DNA from: Flavobacterium luteolum
GTDB taxonomy: Bacteria; Bacteroidota; Bacteroidia; Flavobacteriales; Flavobacteriaceae
NCBI RefSeq assembly: GCF_027111275.1
Contig: NZ_CP114286.1
Coordinates: forward strand, 2,790,001 to 2,854,000
Reading direction: 5' to 3'
Length of the DNA: 64,000 nt
The notes under the pieces: generated by a model
The model's input: only the letters and a program-made list of their open reading frames with translations
Databases searched by the model: none
Told to the model about the DNA's origin: nothing
Translations under genes and position numbers: made by a program
Shown here: in pieces, positions 8,206-17,009 of the stretch
Layout of the letters: every line of letters starts with the position of its first letter
Numbering within the stretch: the first letter of the stretch is position 1

Positions 8206-9321
8206 TTATAATGAATAAGGAAATTTTGGGTTCTTATACTTTTTTAATTTCTCAAAAGGAACTAAAAAAGATTCTTCACAAGATCTTGCTGCTCTATAAA
8301 AAATAGGAGTAAATTCAATTCCTTTTTCTGTGTAATTCCAAGAAGGAAAATCCCAATATTCTTCGTTGGTATAATCACAATAATCATCTTCATTTTTTGG
8401 TTTTTCAAAATGTTCCTGAGAATTAATTACAGCAAGTAATTTCGGTGCAAAATAATCATTTCGATATTTTGAAAAAGCATCAAAATTATTCTCTTTGTCG
8501 CCAGTTACGCTTTTGTCAAAAGCTAGAATATCATCAATTCCATATTGTTTTCCGTTGTTTAAATCAATAAGATAACCGCTACTTCCAAAATCGGGATGAG
8601 CGCCTCCGCAGTCCCAAAACATCGAAACTTGGAAACCTAATAAATCATTATTCAGAAAGTTGATTGTCGTATTTCCTTCAATGCCTTTTCCTTGGCTGTA
8701 TTCAAAACTAGAAGCGCAATTAAGCTGAGATAATGTATTTTCAATATGTATGCTTTCTAAGATCGGATTAATCAAAGCCTTGTTTTTCTCCGAAAAATTA
8801 GCTCCTAATCTAAAAAAATCAGAATCACAATGTTTTTCAGTATACCAGACAAATTCTTTATTGTTGTAAGTTGTGGTTTTCTGTTTTTTAAATTCAAGAA
8901 ATTTATATTTCACGAGATTAAGACGTTCGTCGTCAAACCTAATTTTGAGATTTGATTTGTAATTATCAAAATTTACTGGTTCAAGATGAACAGCCAATTG
9001 TTTTTCTTTAGCATCATACCAGAATCCATCAAAATTATTACCCGATTTTTTTAGGTAGAATTTTTCAGTAACATTATCGCCAGGTTTAAAATAGAACGTA
9101 AAATTATTATTGTCCTTTAATTTTCCTTCGAGCTTAATATCTTTTAATGAACTTTTATAGAAATATACAGCATTGAGATTATTCTCGTTATCTGAGTTGT
9201 AGACTTGAACAGTCATGAAAATAGTGCTTTTGCCTAAAGTTCCTTCTAGATAATAAATTTTGCTCTGACAAATTGCAATTGTTGAATAAAGCAGAAATAG
9301 GTATAAGAAATATTTCTTCAT
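8206..9321 (-). CDS. secreted protein of unknown function, DUF3298-like C-terminal half
   Basis: A 371-residue protein with a Sec signal peptide (MKKYFLYLFLLYSTIAICQS). No enzyme motif is visible. The N-terminal half looks beta-rich. The second half contains CGGAHPDFGS followed by a Leu-Asn-Asn-Gly-Lys turn and an IDDIL segment, which resembles the DUF3298/RsiV-type extracytoplasmic fold seen in lysozyme-binding anti-sigma factors and related periplasmic proteins. That likeness is from memory of the pattern, not a search. It is a single-gene unit between two terminators. Cellular location is probably periplasm or outer surface. Confidence 0.7.
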   Translation of the reverse strand: MKKYFLYLFLLYSTIAICQSKIYYLEGTLGKSTIFMTVQVYNSDNENNLNAVYFYKSSLKDIKLEGKLKDNNNFTFYFKPGDNVTEKFYLKKSGNNFDGFWYDAKEKQLAVHLEPVNFDNYKSNLKIRFDDERLNLVKYKFLEFKKQKTTTYNNKEFVWYTEKHCDSDFFRLGANFSEKNKALINPILESIHIENTLSQLNCASSFEYSQGKGIEGNTTINFLNNDLLGFQVSMFWDCGGAHPDFGSSGYLIDLNNGKQYGIDDILAFDKSVTGDKENNFDAFSKYRNDYFAPKLLAVINSQEHFEKPKNEDDYCDYTNEEYWDFPSWNYTEKGIEFTPIFYRAARSCEESFLVPFEKLKKYKNPKFPYSL

Positions 9322-9409
9322 TTTACTTTCTTTTAAATCTTTAAAGGTTGTTATAAAAGTTGTAAATGTAGTAAAAGTAAAATTCTTACAATGTTGTTTT
9401 TAATGAATA

Positions 9410-9439
9410 AAAAAACCGTTCAATTTTGAACGGTTTTTT
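9410..9439 (-). terminator. polA terminator
   Basis: An 8-bp core stem (AACCGTTC/GAACGGTT) with a six-base AATTTT loop, flanked by A-runs and T-runs, 20 bases beyond the polA stop on the minus strand. Confidence 0.9.
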
Positions 9440-9459
9440 AAGTATGAAGAATAATTTTT

Positions 9460-12300
9460 TTAGTGCGCTTCTAGCCAATCTTTACCCATTCCGAGTTCAA
9501 CTTCTAAAGGGACTGACAATTTGAAAGCATTTTCCATTTCGTGTTTAATCATAGGCTGAATTTTTTCGAGTTCGTCGTTGTGAACATCGAACACAAGCTC
9601 ATCATGTACTTGTAGTAACATTTTTGATTTCCAGTTTTCGTCACGAAGTTTTTTGTGAATATTAATCATTGCAATTTTAATCACATCGGCTGCGCTTCCT
9701 TGAATTGGTGCATTTACAGCATTTCGTTCTGCAGCGCTTCTTACAACGGCGTTGGCCGAATTAATATCTTTTAAATAACGGCGACGACCTAAAATGGTTT
9801 GTACATAACCTTTTTCACGTGCAAATTCGACTTGTTCTGAGATATAAGATTTAAGACGAGGATATGTTTTATAATAAGCATCAATCAATGCAGCGCTTTC
9901 GCTTCTTGATAGCGAAGTTTGATTACTCAAACCAAAAGCAGAAACACCATAAATAATTCCGAAGTTTACGGTTTTGGCATTGCTTCTTTGTTCGCGAGAA
10001 ACTTCTTCAAGAGCAACATCAAAAACTTTTGCTGCGGTAGCTCTGTGAATGTCTTCTCCGTTTTGGAAAGCTTTAATCATATTTTCTTCACCACTCAAAG
10101 CGGCAATAATTCTCAATTCGATTTGAGAGTAATCGGCAGAGATTAAAGTATGGTTTTCATCGCGTGCCACGAAAGCTTTACGAATCTGACGGCCTCTTTC
10201 GGTACGAATCGGAATATTTTGCAAGTTCGGATTATTAGAGCTCAAACGTCCAGTTGCCGCAACAGTCTGCATATAATCGGTATGAACGCGTAACGTTTTT
10301 TTGTCTACCTGTTCTGGTAAAGCTAGAATGTATGTACTCTGTAATTTTACCATTTGACGCCAATCCAAAATTTGTTTTACAATTGGGTTGTCATTGGCCA
10401 AATCAGTCAAAACTTCTTCGCCAGTTGCATACTGTCCCGTTTTGGTTTTCTTTTGCTTAGCGCCGCCAATTTTTAGTTTGTCAAACAAAATATCTCCTAA
10501 TTGTTTTGGAGAAGCCAAGTTGAATTTTTCACCAGCGGTTTCATATATTTTTTCTTCTAAAGCTTTGATTTCAACTTCCATTTCAGAAGACATTGCTTTT
10601 AAGAAATCTACATCCAAACGAATTCCTTCCGTTTCCATATCGGCCAATACGCTTACTAATGGAATTTCGATTTCGTCAAATAACTTTTTAGTTTCTGTTT
10701 TATCTAATTCTGTTGTAAAGATTTCTTTTAATTGTAATGTAATATCGGCATCTTCTGCAGCATATTCTTTAATGTCTTCTAAAGGAACATCGCGCATGTT
10801 AAGCTGATTTTTCCCTTTTTTTCCAATTAAAGTTTCAATAGATTTTGGAGAATATTTTAAATATGTTTCGGCTAAAATATCCATATTATGACGCATATCT
10901 GGATTAATCAAATAATGCGCAATCATGGTGTCAAAAAGTTTTCCTTTTACAGTAACGCCGTAATTAGCAAGAATTTTTAAATCGTATTTTAAGTTTTGTC
11001 CAATTTTCTCGATGTTTTCATTTTCAAAAAACGGAACAAATTTATCTACCAAAGTTTTTGCTTCTTCCTGACTTTCTGGAAACGGCACATAAAATGCTTT
11101 TCCTTTTTCGTAAGAGAAAGACATTCCAACCAATTCTGCATGTAAAGCATCGATTCCTGTGGTTTCAGTATCAAAACAAACTGAAGTCTGTTTTTGTAAA
11201 TTCTGCAAAAGCATTTTAATGCCTAAATCGCCTTGAATGGTTTGGTAAAAATGCTCTGTGTTTTCTAAAGTATTATAAAACGAAGTTCTTTCGATTTCAG
11301 CATTTTCCCCATTCGTATTTCCGCCTCCAAAAAGATCAAATTGGTCTTCGTTTTTAGGTTGTGCTTTTTTGTACAATTTGGCATCAGGAGCTGGAGCAGC
11401 AGTTTGCGCGCCATCAGTTTTAAACAAATTGTCAAACTGCTCTGCCATTCTTCTAAACTCTAATTCTTGAAAAATAGCATCTGTTTTTTCGATATCTGGG
11501 CGAGAAAGTTCGTAATCTTCTTCATTAAAAGCCACATCACAATCTGTGATAATTGCGGCCAGTTTTTTAGAAAGAATACCTTTTTCTTTATTCGCTTCGA
11601 TATTTTCTTTCATTTTACCTTTTAGTAAATGTGTATTTTCTAAAAGGTTTTCCATTGTTCCAAATTCTTTTAGGAACTTTTTAGCCGTCACTTCTCCAAC
11701 ACCTGGTAATCCTGGAATGTTATCAATTGCATCACCCATCATTCCAAGAAAATCGATTACCTGTTCAGGCCTTTCGATTTCAAATTTTGCCAAAACTTCA
11801 GGAACTCCCCAAATTTCGATTCCGTTACCCATACGGGCAGGTTTATACATAAAAATGTTTTCAGAAACTAATTGGGCAAAATCCTTATCTGGAGTTACCA
11901 TGTAGACTTTGTAGTTTTGTTTTTCTGCCTGTTTCGCAATTGTTCCAATTAAATCATCGGCTTCACAACCTTCAAGTTCAATAATTGGAATGTGCATAGC
12001 TTTTAATAATTCCTGAATATATGGAACAGCAATTTTAATTGCTTCTGGAGTTGCATCTCGATTGGCTTTGTAATCAACAAACATTTCAGTTCTTACATGA
12101 CTTCCGCCTTTATCAAAAGCAACAGCCAAGTGATCTGGTTTTTCTCTTTTAATAACATCCAAAAGTGAGTTCATAAAACCCATAATTGCAGATGTATCCA
12201 TTCCTTTTGAGTTGATTCTCGGGTTTTTAATAAAAGCGTAATAACCACGAAAAATTAGTGCATAAGCATCTAGAAGAAAAAGGCGTTTTTGAGTTGACAT
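9460..12300 (-). CDS. polA: DNA polymerase I
   Basis: Full-length Pol I, 946 residues, for Okazaki fragment maturation and repair synthesis. Residues 1 to about 290 form the 5'-3' exonuclease. The 3'-5' exonuclease domain (about 340-540) keeps its metal ligands: FDTETTG, NLKYDLKI and the YAAED triad motif, so proofreading should be active. The polymerase domain has motif A (SADYSQIELR), motif B (RSNAKTVNFGIIYG) and motif C (LLQVHDELVFD). A poorly conserved linker of about 60 residues rich in Ala, Pro, Lys and Asn separates the first two domains. It is a single gene with its own terminator. Confidence 0.98.
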   Translation of the reverse strand: MSTQKRLFLLDAYALIFRGYYAFIKNPRINSKGMDTSAIMGFMNSLLDVIKREKPDHLAVAFDKGGSHVRTEMFVDYKANRDATPEAIKIAVPYIQELLKAMHIPIIELEGCEADDLIGTIAKQAEKQNYKVYMVTPDKDFAQLVSENIFMYKPARMGNGIEIWGVPEVLAKFEIERPEQVIDFLGMMGDAIDNIPGLPGVGEVTAKKFLKEFGTMENLLENTHLLKGKMKENIEANKEKGILSKKLAAIITDCDVAFNEEDYELSRPDIEKTDAIFQELEFRRMAEQFDNLFKTDGAQTAAPAPDAKLYKKAQPKNEDQFDLFGGGNTNGENAEIERTSFYNTLENTEHFYQTIQGDLGIKMLLQNLQKQTSVCFDTETTGIDALHAELVGMSFSYEKGKAFYVPFPESQEEAKTLVDKFVPFFENENIEKIGQNLKYDLKILANYGVTVKGKLFDTMIAHYLINPDMRHNMDILAETYLKYSPKSIETLIGKKGKNQLNMRDVPLEDIKEYAAEDADITLQLKEIFTTELDKTETKKLFDEIEIPLVSVLADMETEGIRLDVDFLKAMSSEMEVEIKALEEKIYETAGEKFNLASPKQLGDILFDKLKIGGAKQKKTKTGQYATGEEVLTDLANDNPIVKQILDWRQMVKLQSTYILALPEQVDKKTLRVHTDYMQTVAATGRLSSNNPNLQNIPIRTERGRQIRKAFVARDENHTLISADYSQIELRIIAALSGEENMIKAFQNGEDIHRATAAKVFDVALEEVSREQRSNAKTVNFGIIYGVSAFGLSNQTSLSRSESAALIDAYYKTYPRLKSYISEQVEFAREKGYVQTILGRRRYLKDINSANAVVRSAAERNAVNAPIQGSAADVIKIAMINIHKKLRDENWKSKMLLQVHDELVFDVHNDELEKIQPMIKHEMENAFKLSVPLEVELGMGKDWLEAH

Positions 12301-12408
12301 ATTAAAAATATTAGTCTGTAAAAATAAACAATTGGGTTTTAAAAAACGATTCAGTTCTTGAAAATTAATTTTGTTTCACCATATAAGTAATATAAGTCTA
12401 TTTTAGTA

Positions 12409-12430
12409 GAGACGCACCGCAGTGCGTCTC
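12409..12430. repeat. REP-like perfect palindrome
   Basis: GAGACGCAC and its exact complement around a CGCA loop (9-bp stem, 4-base loop). It lies in the 322-base gap between divergent polA and the small secreted-peptide genes, is much more G+C rich than its surroundings and has no T-run. It looks like a dispersed REP-type element. The rest of the gap holds only the promoter region listed separately. Confidence 0.75.
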
Positions 12431-12543
12431 CTCGGTGACTTGAATAAAGCTGAAAACGATTATTTAAATGACCCCATATGGCTCATGGAAAAAAAAAAGT
12501 TACCAAGCGTTAATATCAAGTTAAATTTTTTTATTCAGTGATT

Positions 12544-12579
12544 TCTTCATTTTCTCTTCATGTTGCGAAAGTAATTTTG
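12544..12579 (+). promoter_or_regulatory. promoter with 11-bp tandem repeat ahead of the secreted-peptide operon
   Basis: A -7 element TAATTTTG (12572-12579) is preceded by two direct repeats, TCTTCATTTT (12544-12553) and TCTTCATGTT (12555-12564), spaced 11 bp apart. The repeats occupy the -33 region in place of a TTTG box. The same arrangement, with the same 17-base offset from the second repeat to the -7 element, occurs at 15272-15307. This is the layout expected for an OmpR-type activator. Confidence 0.7.
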
Positions 12580-12622
12580 ATCTGTAAAATAAAAGGTTAT
12601 TAATTCTTAAATCTTAGAAATC

Positions 12623-12838
12623 ATGAGAAATTTATTAATGTTACTAGTAGCAGTTTTAGGAACAAGTGCAATGGTTCACGCATTTCCTGCAAAAGATGGA
12701 AAAGAAGCTCCGGCGAAAGAAGTAAAAGCAACAAAACATCCTAAAAAAAGCAAATCAGATCAAAAAACAAAATCAGTGAAAAGTGAAGCACCAAAAACAG
12801 AGGCGGCTAAACCAGAAACTGCAAAAATGAAAAAATAA
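12623..12838 (+). CDS. small secreted Lys/Ala-rich protein, paralogue 1
   Basis: A 71-residue protein with a signal peptide (MRNLLMLLVAVLGTSAMVHA) and a mature part of about 50 residues dominated by Lys, Ala, Pro, Thr and Ser. No fold or motif is recognised and the mature peptide is probably disordered and strongly basic. It is the first of two paralogues in an operon (24-base spacer), with a third at 15349. All three share the signal peptide pattern AVLGTxxM and the same bases just before the start codon. They flank a two-component system whose binding sites may lie in their promoters. Function unknown. Confidence 0.8.
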   Translation: MRNLLMLLVAVLGTSAMVHAFPAKDGKEAPAKEVKATKHPKKSKSDQKTKSVKSEAPKTEAAKPETAKMKK

Positions 12839-12862
12839 CAAATAATTAAAAAAATAGAAATC

Positions 12863-13042
12863 ATGAAAAATTTATTTATTGTATTGGCAGCAGTTTTAGG
12901 AACAAGTGTAATGGTAAGCGCTCAAACAACTCCATCTCAAGCAGCACCAACGAAAGAGGTAAAAGCTACAAAACATCATCACAAAGGAAATAAAAAAGCA
13001 AAAGCTGAAGCTCCAAAAGAAGAAGTAACGCCTGCAAAATAA
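12863..13042 (+). CDS. small secreted Lys/Ala-rich protein, paralogue 2
   Basis: A 59-residue protein starting MKNLFIVLAAVLGTSVMVSAQ, with a predicted cleavage after SAQ or just before it. The mature part of about 38 residues is rich in Lys, Ala and Pro and includes a KATKHHHKGNKK stretch with three consecutive His. It is closely related to the proteins at 12623 and 15349: KEVKATKH is shared with the former, AQTTP with the latter. The reading frame is short enough to be missed by length cut-offs. Probably co-transcribed with the gene upstream. Confidence 0.8.
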   Translation: MKNLFIVLAAVLGTSVMVSAQTTPSQAAPTKEVKATKHHHKGNKKAKAEAPKEEVTPAK

Positions 13043-13053
13043 GAATTGCTCTC

Positions 13054-13092
13054 GTTTTGTTTTCGAAGCATTGTAATGAACGAAGGCAAAAC
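13054..13092 (+). other. hairpin in the 3' untranslated region of the peptide operon
   Basis: Twelve bases at 13054-13065 pair with 13081-13092 with two G-T wobbles, and the loop contains a further small CATT/AATG stem. It lies 12 bases after the stop of the second peptide gene and upstream of the terminator, so it may protect the mRNA 3' end. Confidence 0.45.
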
Positions 13093-13123
13093 AGGAATAA
13101 TGATTATGAGAATGCGATTGAAG

Positions 13124-13153
13124 AAGCTGATGAAGAAATTTATCAGCTTTTTT
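13124..13153 (+). terminator. terminator of the secreted-peptide operon
   Basis: Stem AAGCTGAT/ATCAGCTT (8 bp), ten-base loop, then six Ts. It separates the peptide operon from the two-component genes. Confidence 0.85.
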
Positions 13154-13231
13154 CATTAGTTAATTTTTTAATAATGTGTAGCTGAACTTTTGAGAATTGA
13201 TTAATTTTAGTAATGCTTAAATGCCATGTGT

Positions 13232-13906
13232 ATGAATATTTTAATTGTTGAAGATAATAAAGAACTTGCTGTAGAAGTTTACGATTTTTTGTGCAATGCA
13301 GGTTATATCTGTAAAATTGCAAATAACTGTGCTGAAGCTTTGGAAGAATTTGGAAGCAATGATTACGATGCCATGCTATTGGATTTGGGTTTGCCTGATG
13401 GAGACGGTTTTGAGGTTTTACAGACGATTCGAAAAACAAAATCAAAGATTGCGGTAATTGTACTTACAGCACGCGGAGAATTGGATGACAGGATTAATGG
13501 ACTTCATCTTGGAGCCGACGATTATTTGACAAAACCTTTTGCTTTGACAGAATTGGCTGCAAGGCTGTTTGCTGTAATTCGCAGGATTCATGGTTTTACT
13601 TTAAACAATTTAAGCATTCATGGTTTTCTGCTGCAGCTTCAGGATTATAAAGTGAGCTTTAATGAAACTCCGTTAAGTCTTACCAAAAAAGAATTTGATA
13701 TTTTTCAGTATCTAGTTCTCAATAAAAATCGAGTTATTACAAGGTTACAATTGACCGAACATATTTGGGGCGATATTCTGGAAGTGAATTCAGATTCTAA
13801 TTTTATAGATGTTCATGTTCGAAATCTGAGAAAGAAATTAGATAAACATACGACTATAGATTGGTTTGAGACCGTTCGTAATGTGGGTTATCGTATAAAC
13901 GAATAA
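13232..13906 (+). CDS. OmpR-family response regulator
   Basis: A 224-residue two-domain regulator. The receiver domain has the acidic pocket Glu7-Asp8, the phospho-acceptor Asp51 in LLDLGLPDG, Thr79 and Lys101 in TKPF. The C-terminal half is a winged-helix DNA-binding domain ending in the usual hairpin (TVRNVGYRIN). An ATG two codons upstream at 13226 is possible, but MNILIVEDN is the standard start. The kinase gene begins 10 bases after the stop. Its likely targets are the two flanking promoters that share an 11-bp direct repeat, which is the usual site geometry for this family; that link is inference. Confidence 0.93.
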   Translation: MNILIVEDNKELAVEVYDFLCNAGYICKIANNCAEALEEFGSNDYDAMLLDLGLPDGDGFEVLQTIRKTKSKIAVIVLTARGELDDRINGLHLGADDYLTKPFALTELAARLFAVIRRIHGFTLNNLSIHGFLLQLQDYKVSFNETPLSLTKKEFDIFQYLVLNKNRVITRLQLTEHIWGDILEVNSDSNFIDVHVRNLRKKLDKHTTIDWFETVRNVGYRINE

Positions 13907-13916
13907 AATTATTCTT

Positions 13917-15245
13917 GTGAAAATAAAACATCAATTAGCCATTTTTAATGCTATGACCAGGTTGCTGGTCATTTTGATTTTATGGCTGATGCTTCCTATT
14001 TTGGTAGAAAATGTGGTGTATCATCATATTAATAATAGTCTGCTGGAGAAAAAGAAAAAGTTTATTGAGCATCTTAATCAAGAGGAAATCAATGATTTTA
14101 TAGAGAATCCAGATGATACGACAGAGACCTTTTCTGAATTTTCGACACTTCATAGCGAGTTTTTAGTGCTTTCCAGAATGCCGATAAAACAGCATCAGAA
14201 GAAAACAACTTTTACCAATGAATATCGCAAGATTGAAAATGAAGAAAGCGAATACAGAATATTACAGCATCATTTTACATACGAAGGGCAAGATTATCAG
14301 CTTGAAATTGGAAGTAGTTTAAGCGAGGTAAACGATTTGACTTTTGTAATAAAGCTTTTTATTATCATTGTTTTTGTTATCATTCTATTTATTACTTTTT
14401 TGGCTGATACTTTTTACATTGAATATCTTTTAAAACCATTCTATAAAATTATTGATACCAAGATTAGGCGTGTAAACGAACCTGAAATGTTTGATCATAC
14501 TCCGATAAAAGCGGCTTCAAGAGACTTTAGGGAATTGGATTTTGTTTTGAATCAAATGATGGATCGTATTGCCGAAGTTTTTAAAAAAGAAAAGCAGTTT
14601 ATTTCGAATGTTTCGCACGAGCTTTTAACTCCGATCGCATTGCTTAAAAATAAACTTGAAAACTTGCTACAGAATGAATCTTTAGATGATAATGCGGTTG
14701 ATAAAATTGCGGGATCTCTAAAGACGCTGGATATGCTGAAAAAAATTATCAATAATTTATTGCTGATTTCCAGAATAGATAATAACCAATATGAGTTGAA
14801 TGAAGAGATTAATCTTCGCGAAATCGTTTCTGATTTACAGGAAGACCTTCAAGATCGTATCGATTATAAAGAAATTCAGTTTCAAAATAGGATGCAAAAC
14901 ACTTTTGTTTTCATTGGAAACAAAACTTTAATTCATATTCTGATTTATAATTTAGTAACCAATGCCATAAAATATAATAAACCACAAGGAAAGATTGTCA
15001 TTGAAGACGGTTATGATGATAATCACTATTTTATTTTGGTAAAAGATTCTGGCATTGGAATGGATGAATCGCAACTAGAAAAAATATTCAGCCGTTTTAC
15101 CAGAATAAGTTATGATCAGGAAGGGCAGGGCTTAGGTCTTGCAATTGCTAAGAGTATTGCCTCTTTTCATCATATAGAAGTTACTGTAGAATCTCAATTG
15201 GAGCAGGGTACTTCTTTTAAATTATGGTTTCAAAAACACAATTAA
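13917..15245 (+). CDS. sensor histidine kinase
   Basis: A 442-residue membrane kinase. Two membrane segments (about 13-32 and 143-165) enclose a periplasmic sensor region of about 110 residues with no recognised ligand motif. A HisKA domain follows with the phospho-acceptor His234 in NVSHELLTPI, then an ATPase domain with N box (NLVTNAIKYN), G1 (DSGIGMD) and G2 (GQGLGLAI). The start is GTG, 10 bases after the response regulator stop; the next ATG at 13953 would cut into the first membrane helix. It forms a cognate pair with the upstream regulator. Confidence 0.93.
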   Translation: MKIKHQLAIFNAMTRLLVILILWLMLPILVENVVYHHINNSLLEKKKKFIEHLNQEEINDFIENPDDTTETFSEFSTLHSEFLVLSRMPIKQHQKKTTFTNEYRKIENEESEYRILQHHFTYEGQDYQLEIGSSLSEVNDLTFVIKLFIIIVFVIILFITFLADTFYIEYLLKPFYKIIDTKIRRVNEPEMFDHTPIKAASRDFRELDFVLNQMMDRIAEVFKKEKQFISNVSHELLTPIALLKNKLENLLQNESLDDNAVDKIAGSLKTLDMLKKIINNLLLISRIDNNQYELNEEINLREIVSDLQEDLQDRIDYKEIQFQNRMQNTFVFIGNKTLIHILIYNLVTNAIKYNKPQGKIVIEDGYDDNHYFILVKDSGIGMDESQLEKIFSRFTRISYDQEGQGLGLAIAKSIASFHHIEVTVESQLEQGTSFKLWFQKHN

Positions 15246-15271
15246 AAGTTAAAATTCTCTATAAGACTTTT

Positions 15272-15307
15272 TCTTCATTTTTTCTTCATTTTGTGGTTAT
15301 ACCTTTG
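15272..15307 (+). promoter_or_regulatory. promoter with 11-bp tandem repeat ahead of secreted-peptide paralogue 3
   Basis: Two identical repeats TCTTCATTTT (15272-15281 and 15283-15292), 11 bp apart, precede the -7 element TACCTTTG (15300-15307). The offset from repeat 2 to the -7 element is 17 bases, as at 12555-12572. Transcription should start near 15313, so the ATG at 15319 would have almost no leader; this favours the start at 15349. Confidence 0.72.
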
Positions 15308-15348
15308 ACTTATAAATAATGAAAATAACAATCAAAAAATTTAAAGTC

Positions 15349-15537
15349 ATGAAAAAATTAGCAATTTTAGCAGTAGCAGTTTTAGGAACAGTTGCAATGG
15401 CAAGTGCACAAACAACTCCAGCACCAGCAAAAACAAAAGAGGTGAAAACTGAAAAGCAAGATAAAAAAGCAAACAAAAAAGCTAAAGGAGAGAAAAAAGC
15501 AGAAGCTGCAAAAACAGAAACTCCAAAAGCAAAATAA
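15349..15537 (+). CDS. small secreted Lys/Ala-rich protein, paralogue 3
   Basis: A 62-residue protein with signal peptide MKKLAILAVAVLGTVAMASA and a basic, low-complexity mature part made almost only of Lys, Ala, Thr, Glu and Pro. An in-frame ATG 30 bases upstream exists, but the chosen start gives a clean signal peptide, has the same preceding bases as its two paralogues, and leaves a sensible leader behind the predicted promoter. It lies just after the kinase gene. Function unknown; the sequence suggests a soluble, disordered peptide that could coat or neutralise the envelope surface. Confidence 0.78.
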   Translation: MKKLAILAVAVLGTVAMASAQTTPAPAKTKEVKTEKQDKKANKKAKGEKKAEAAKTETPKAK

Positions 15538-15587
15538 TATAAGATTCTTAAGTCTTAAGATTAAATAGTTTTAAAGGTTGGTAGGTT

Positions 15588-15618
15588 AAAGCTGGAAGAG
15601 ACATCTTTCAGCTTTTTT
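15588..15618 (+). terminator. terminator after secreted-peptide paralogue 3
   Basis: A 12-bp stem (AAAGCTGGAAGA and its complement with one G-T pair), GACA loop and six Ts. Confidence 0.92.
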
Positions 15619-15700
15619 ATGTTTTGCAGCGTTAAATTTTTTATAATAAAAAGAAATAGAATTTTCATTCTTTGTTACTTTGTTTAAAACTATATATTAA

Positions 15701-16936
15701 ATGATCTTTCGTTTTGTAATTCTATGCGCTCTTTTATTATTTATTGAGTTCTATTCATATCAGGCTTTTCGAACTTTAATCAAAACACGTTGGATTTTGA
15801 TTAGCTATCAAGTTATAAGTTTACTGGTCTTAGTCTTTATTATCTATTCTTTTTCACAAGTTGATCGCTCTGTTGGTCAGACTAGGCAATTTATGTTTAC
15901 CACAGGTTTGATGCTGACGGTATATGTGCCTAAAATTGTGCTTACATTAATAATGTTTGGTGAGGATATTTTTAGGATAGGAGCAAGCATCTTAAATTAT
16001 TTTGTTTATAATACTCCTCGAAAAGAAATGATGCCCGACAGGCGAAAGTTTGTTAGCCAGATTGCATTAGGGTTGGCTGCAATTCCGTTTCTATCTATTA
16101 TTTACGGAATTTTTGAAGGGAAGTACAATTTCAAAGTAATCAAACAAACTGTGTTTTTTCCTGATCTTCCAGATGCTTTTGACGGTTTTAAAATCACACA
16201 GATTTCTGATGTTCACAGCGGAAGTTTTGATAATCCAGAGAAAATAAATTATGCCATTGATCTGATCAATGCACAAGAATCAGACTTGATTTTGTTTACT
16301 GGAGATATTGTCAATACGCATGCTAAAGAAATGCACCCTTGGCTGGAAACTTTTAGCCGTATTAAAGATTATAAATATGGGAAGTTTGCAGTTTTAGGAA
16401 ATCACGATTACGGCGAATATGTGACTTGGCCTTCTGAAAAAGAAAAAGACGAAAATTTTAAGGCAATTAAAAATTTATATGGCCAAATTGGTTTTAAATT
16501 AATGCTGAACGAACATACTTATATTCAAAAAGGCGATGATAAAATCGCTTTGATTGGAGTAGAAAATTGGGGAGTGAATTTTAAGAAAGCAGGTGATTTA
16601 AATAAAGCTTCAAAAGATGTGCATCAGGACGATTTTAAAGTTTTAATGAGCCATGATCCAAGCCATTGGGATGCCGAAATTAAAGATCATCCAAAGAATT
16701 TTCATTTGACTTTCGCAGGCCACACGCACGGTATGCAATTTGGAATTGAGATTCCAGGCTATTTTAAATGGAGTCTAGCGCAATACATTTATAAACAATG
16801 GGCGGGATTGTACGAAAACGTCGGAAGATACGTTTATGTTAACCGTGGATTTGGTTTTCACGCCTATCCAGGACGAGTTGGAATTATGCCTGAAATAACA
16901 GTAATTGAACTAAAAAAAGGCCGTAATGTCGGTTAA
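15701..16936 (+). CDS. membrane-bound metallophosphoesterase
   Basis: A 411-residue protein with an N-terminal membrane domain of about four helices (residues 1-105) and a calcineurin-like phosphoesterase domain from about 155. All metal-binding blocks are present: DVHSG, GDIVN, GNHD, MSHDP and GHTHGMQ. The layout is that of YkuE/YaeI-type phosphodiesterases that act on lipid or envelope substrates, but the substrate cannot be read from sequence. It ends 73 bases before the thioredoxin-like gene, whose own promoter overlaps the region just after this stop. Confidence 0.88.
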   Translation: MIFRFVILCALLLFIEFYSYQAFRTLIKTRWILISYQVISLLVLVFIIYSFSQVDRSVGQTRQFMFTTGLMLTVYVPKIVLTLIMFGEDIFRIGASILNYFVYNTPRKEMMPDRRKFVSQIALGLAAIPFLSIIYGIFEGKYNFKVIKQTVFFPDLPDAFDGFKITQISDVHSGSFDNPEKINYAIDLINAQESDLILFTGDIVNTHAKEMHPWLETFSRIKDYKYGKFAVLGNHDYGEYVTWPSEKEKDENFKAIKNLYGQIGFKLMLNEHTYIQKGDDKIALIGVENWGVNFKKAGDLNKASKDVHQDDFKVLMSHDPSHWDAEIKDHPKNFHLTFAGHTHGMQFGIEIPGYFKWSLAQYIYKQWAGLYENVGRYVYVNRGFGFHAYPGRVGIMPEITVIELKKGRNVG

Positions 16937-16950
16937 TTCGTTAAAAATGC

Positions 16951-16958
16951 TACATTTG
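16951..16958 (+). promoter_or_regulatory. -7 element of the thioredoxin-like gene
   Basis: TACATTTG matches TAnnTTTG exactly and is followed by a leader of about 45 bases. No clear TTTG box lies 19 bases upstream, so the promoter may need an activator or be weak. Confidence 0.45.
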
Positions 16959-17009
16959 TATAATATTTATTTCTTTTAAGAGATTTAAAAAACTTAATTT
17001 TTTGGTTTT

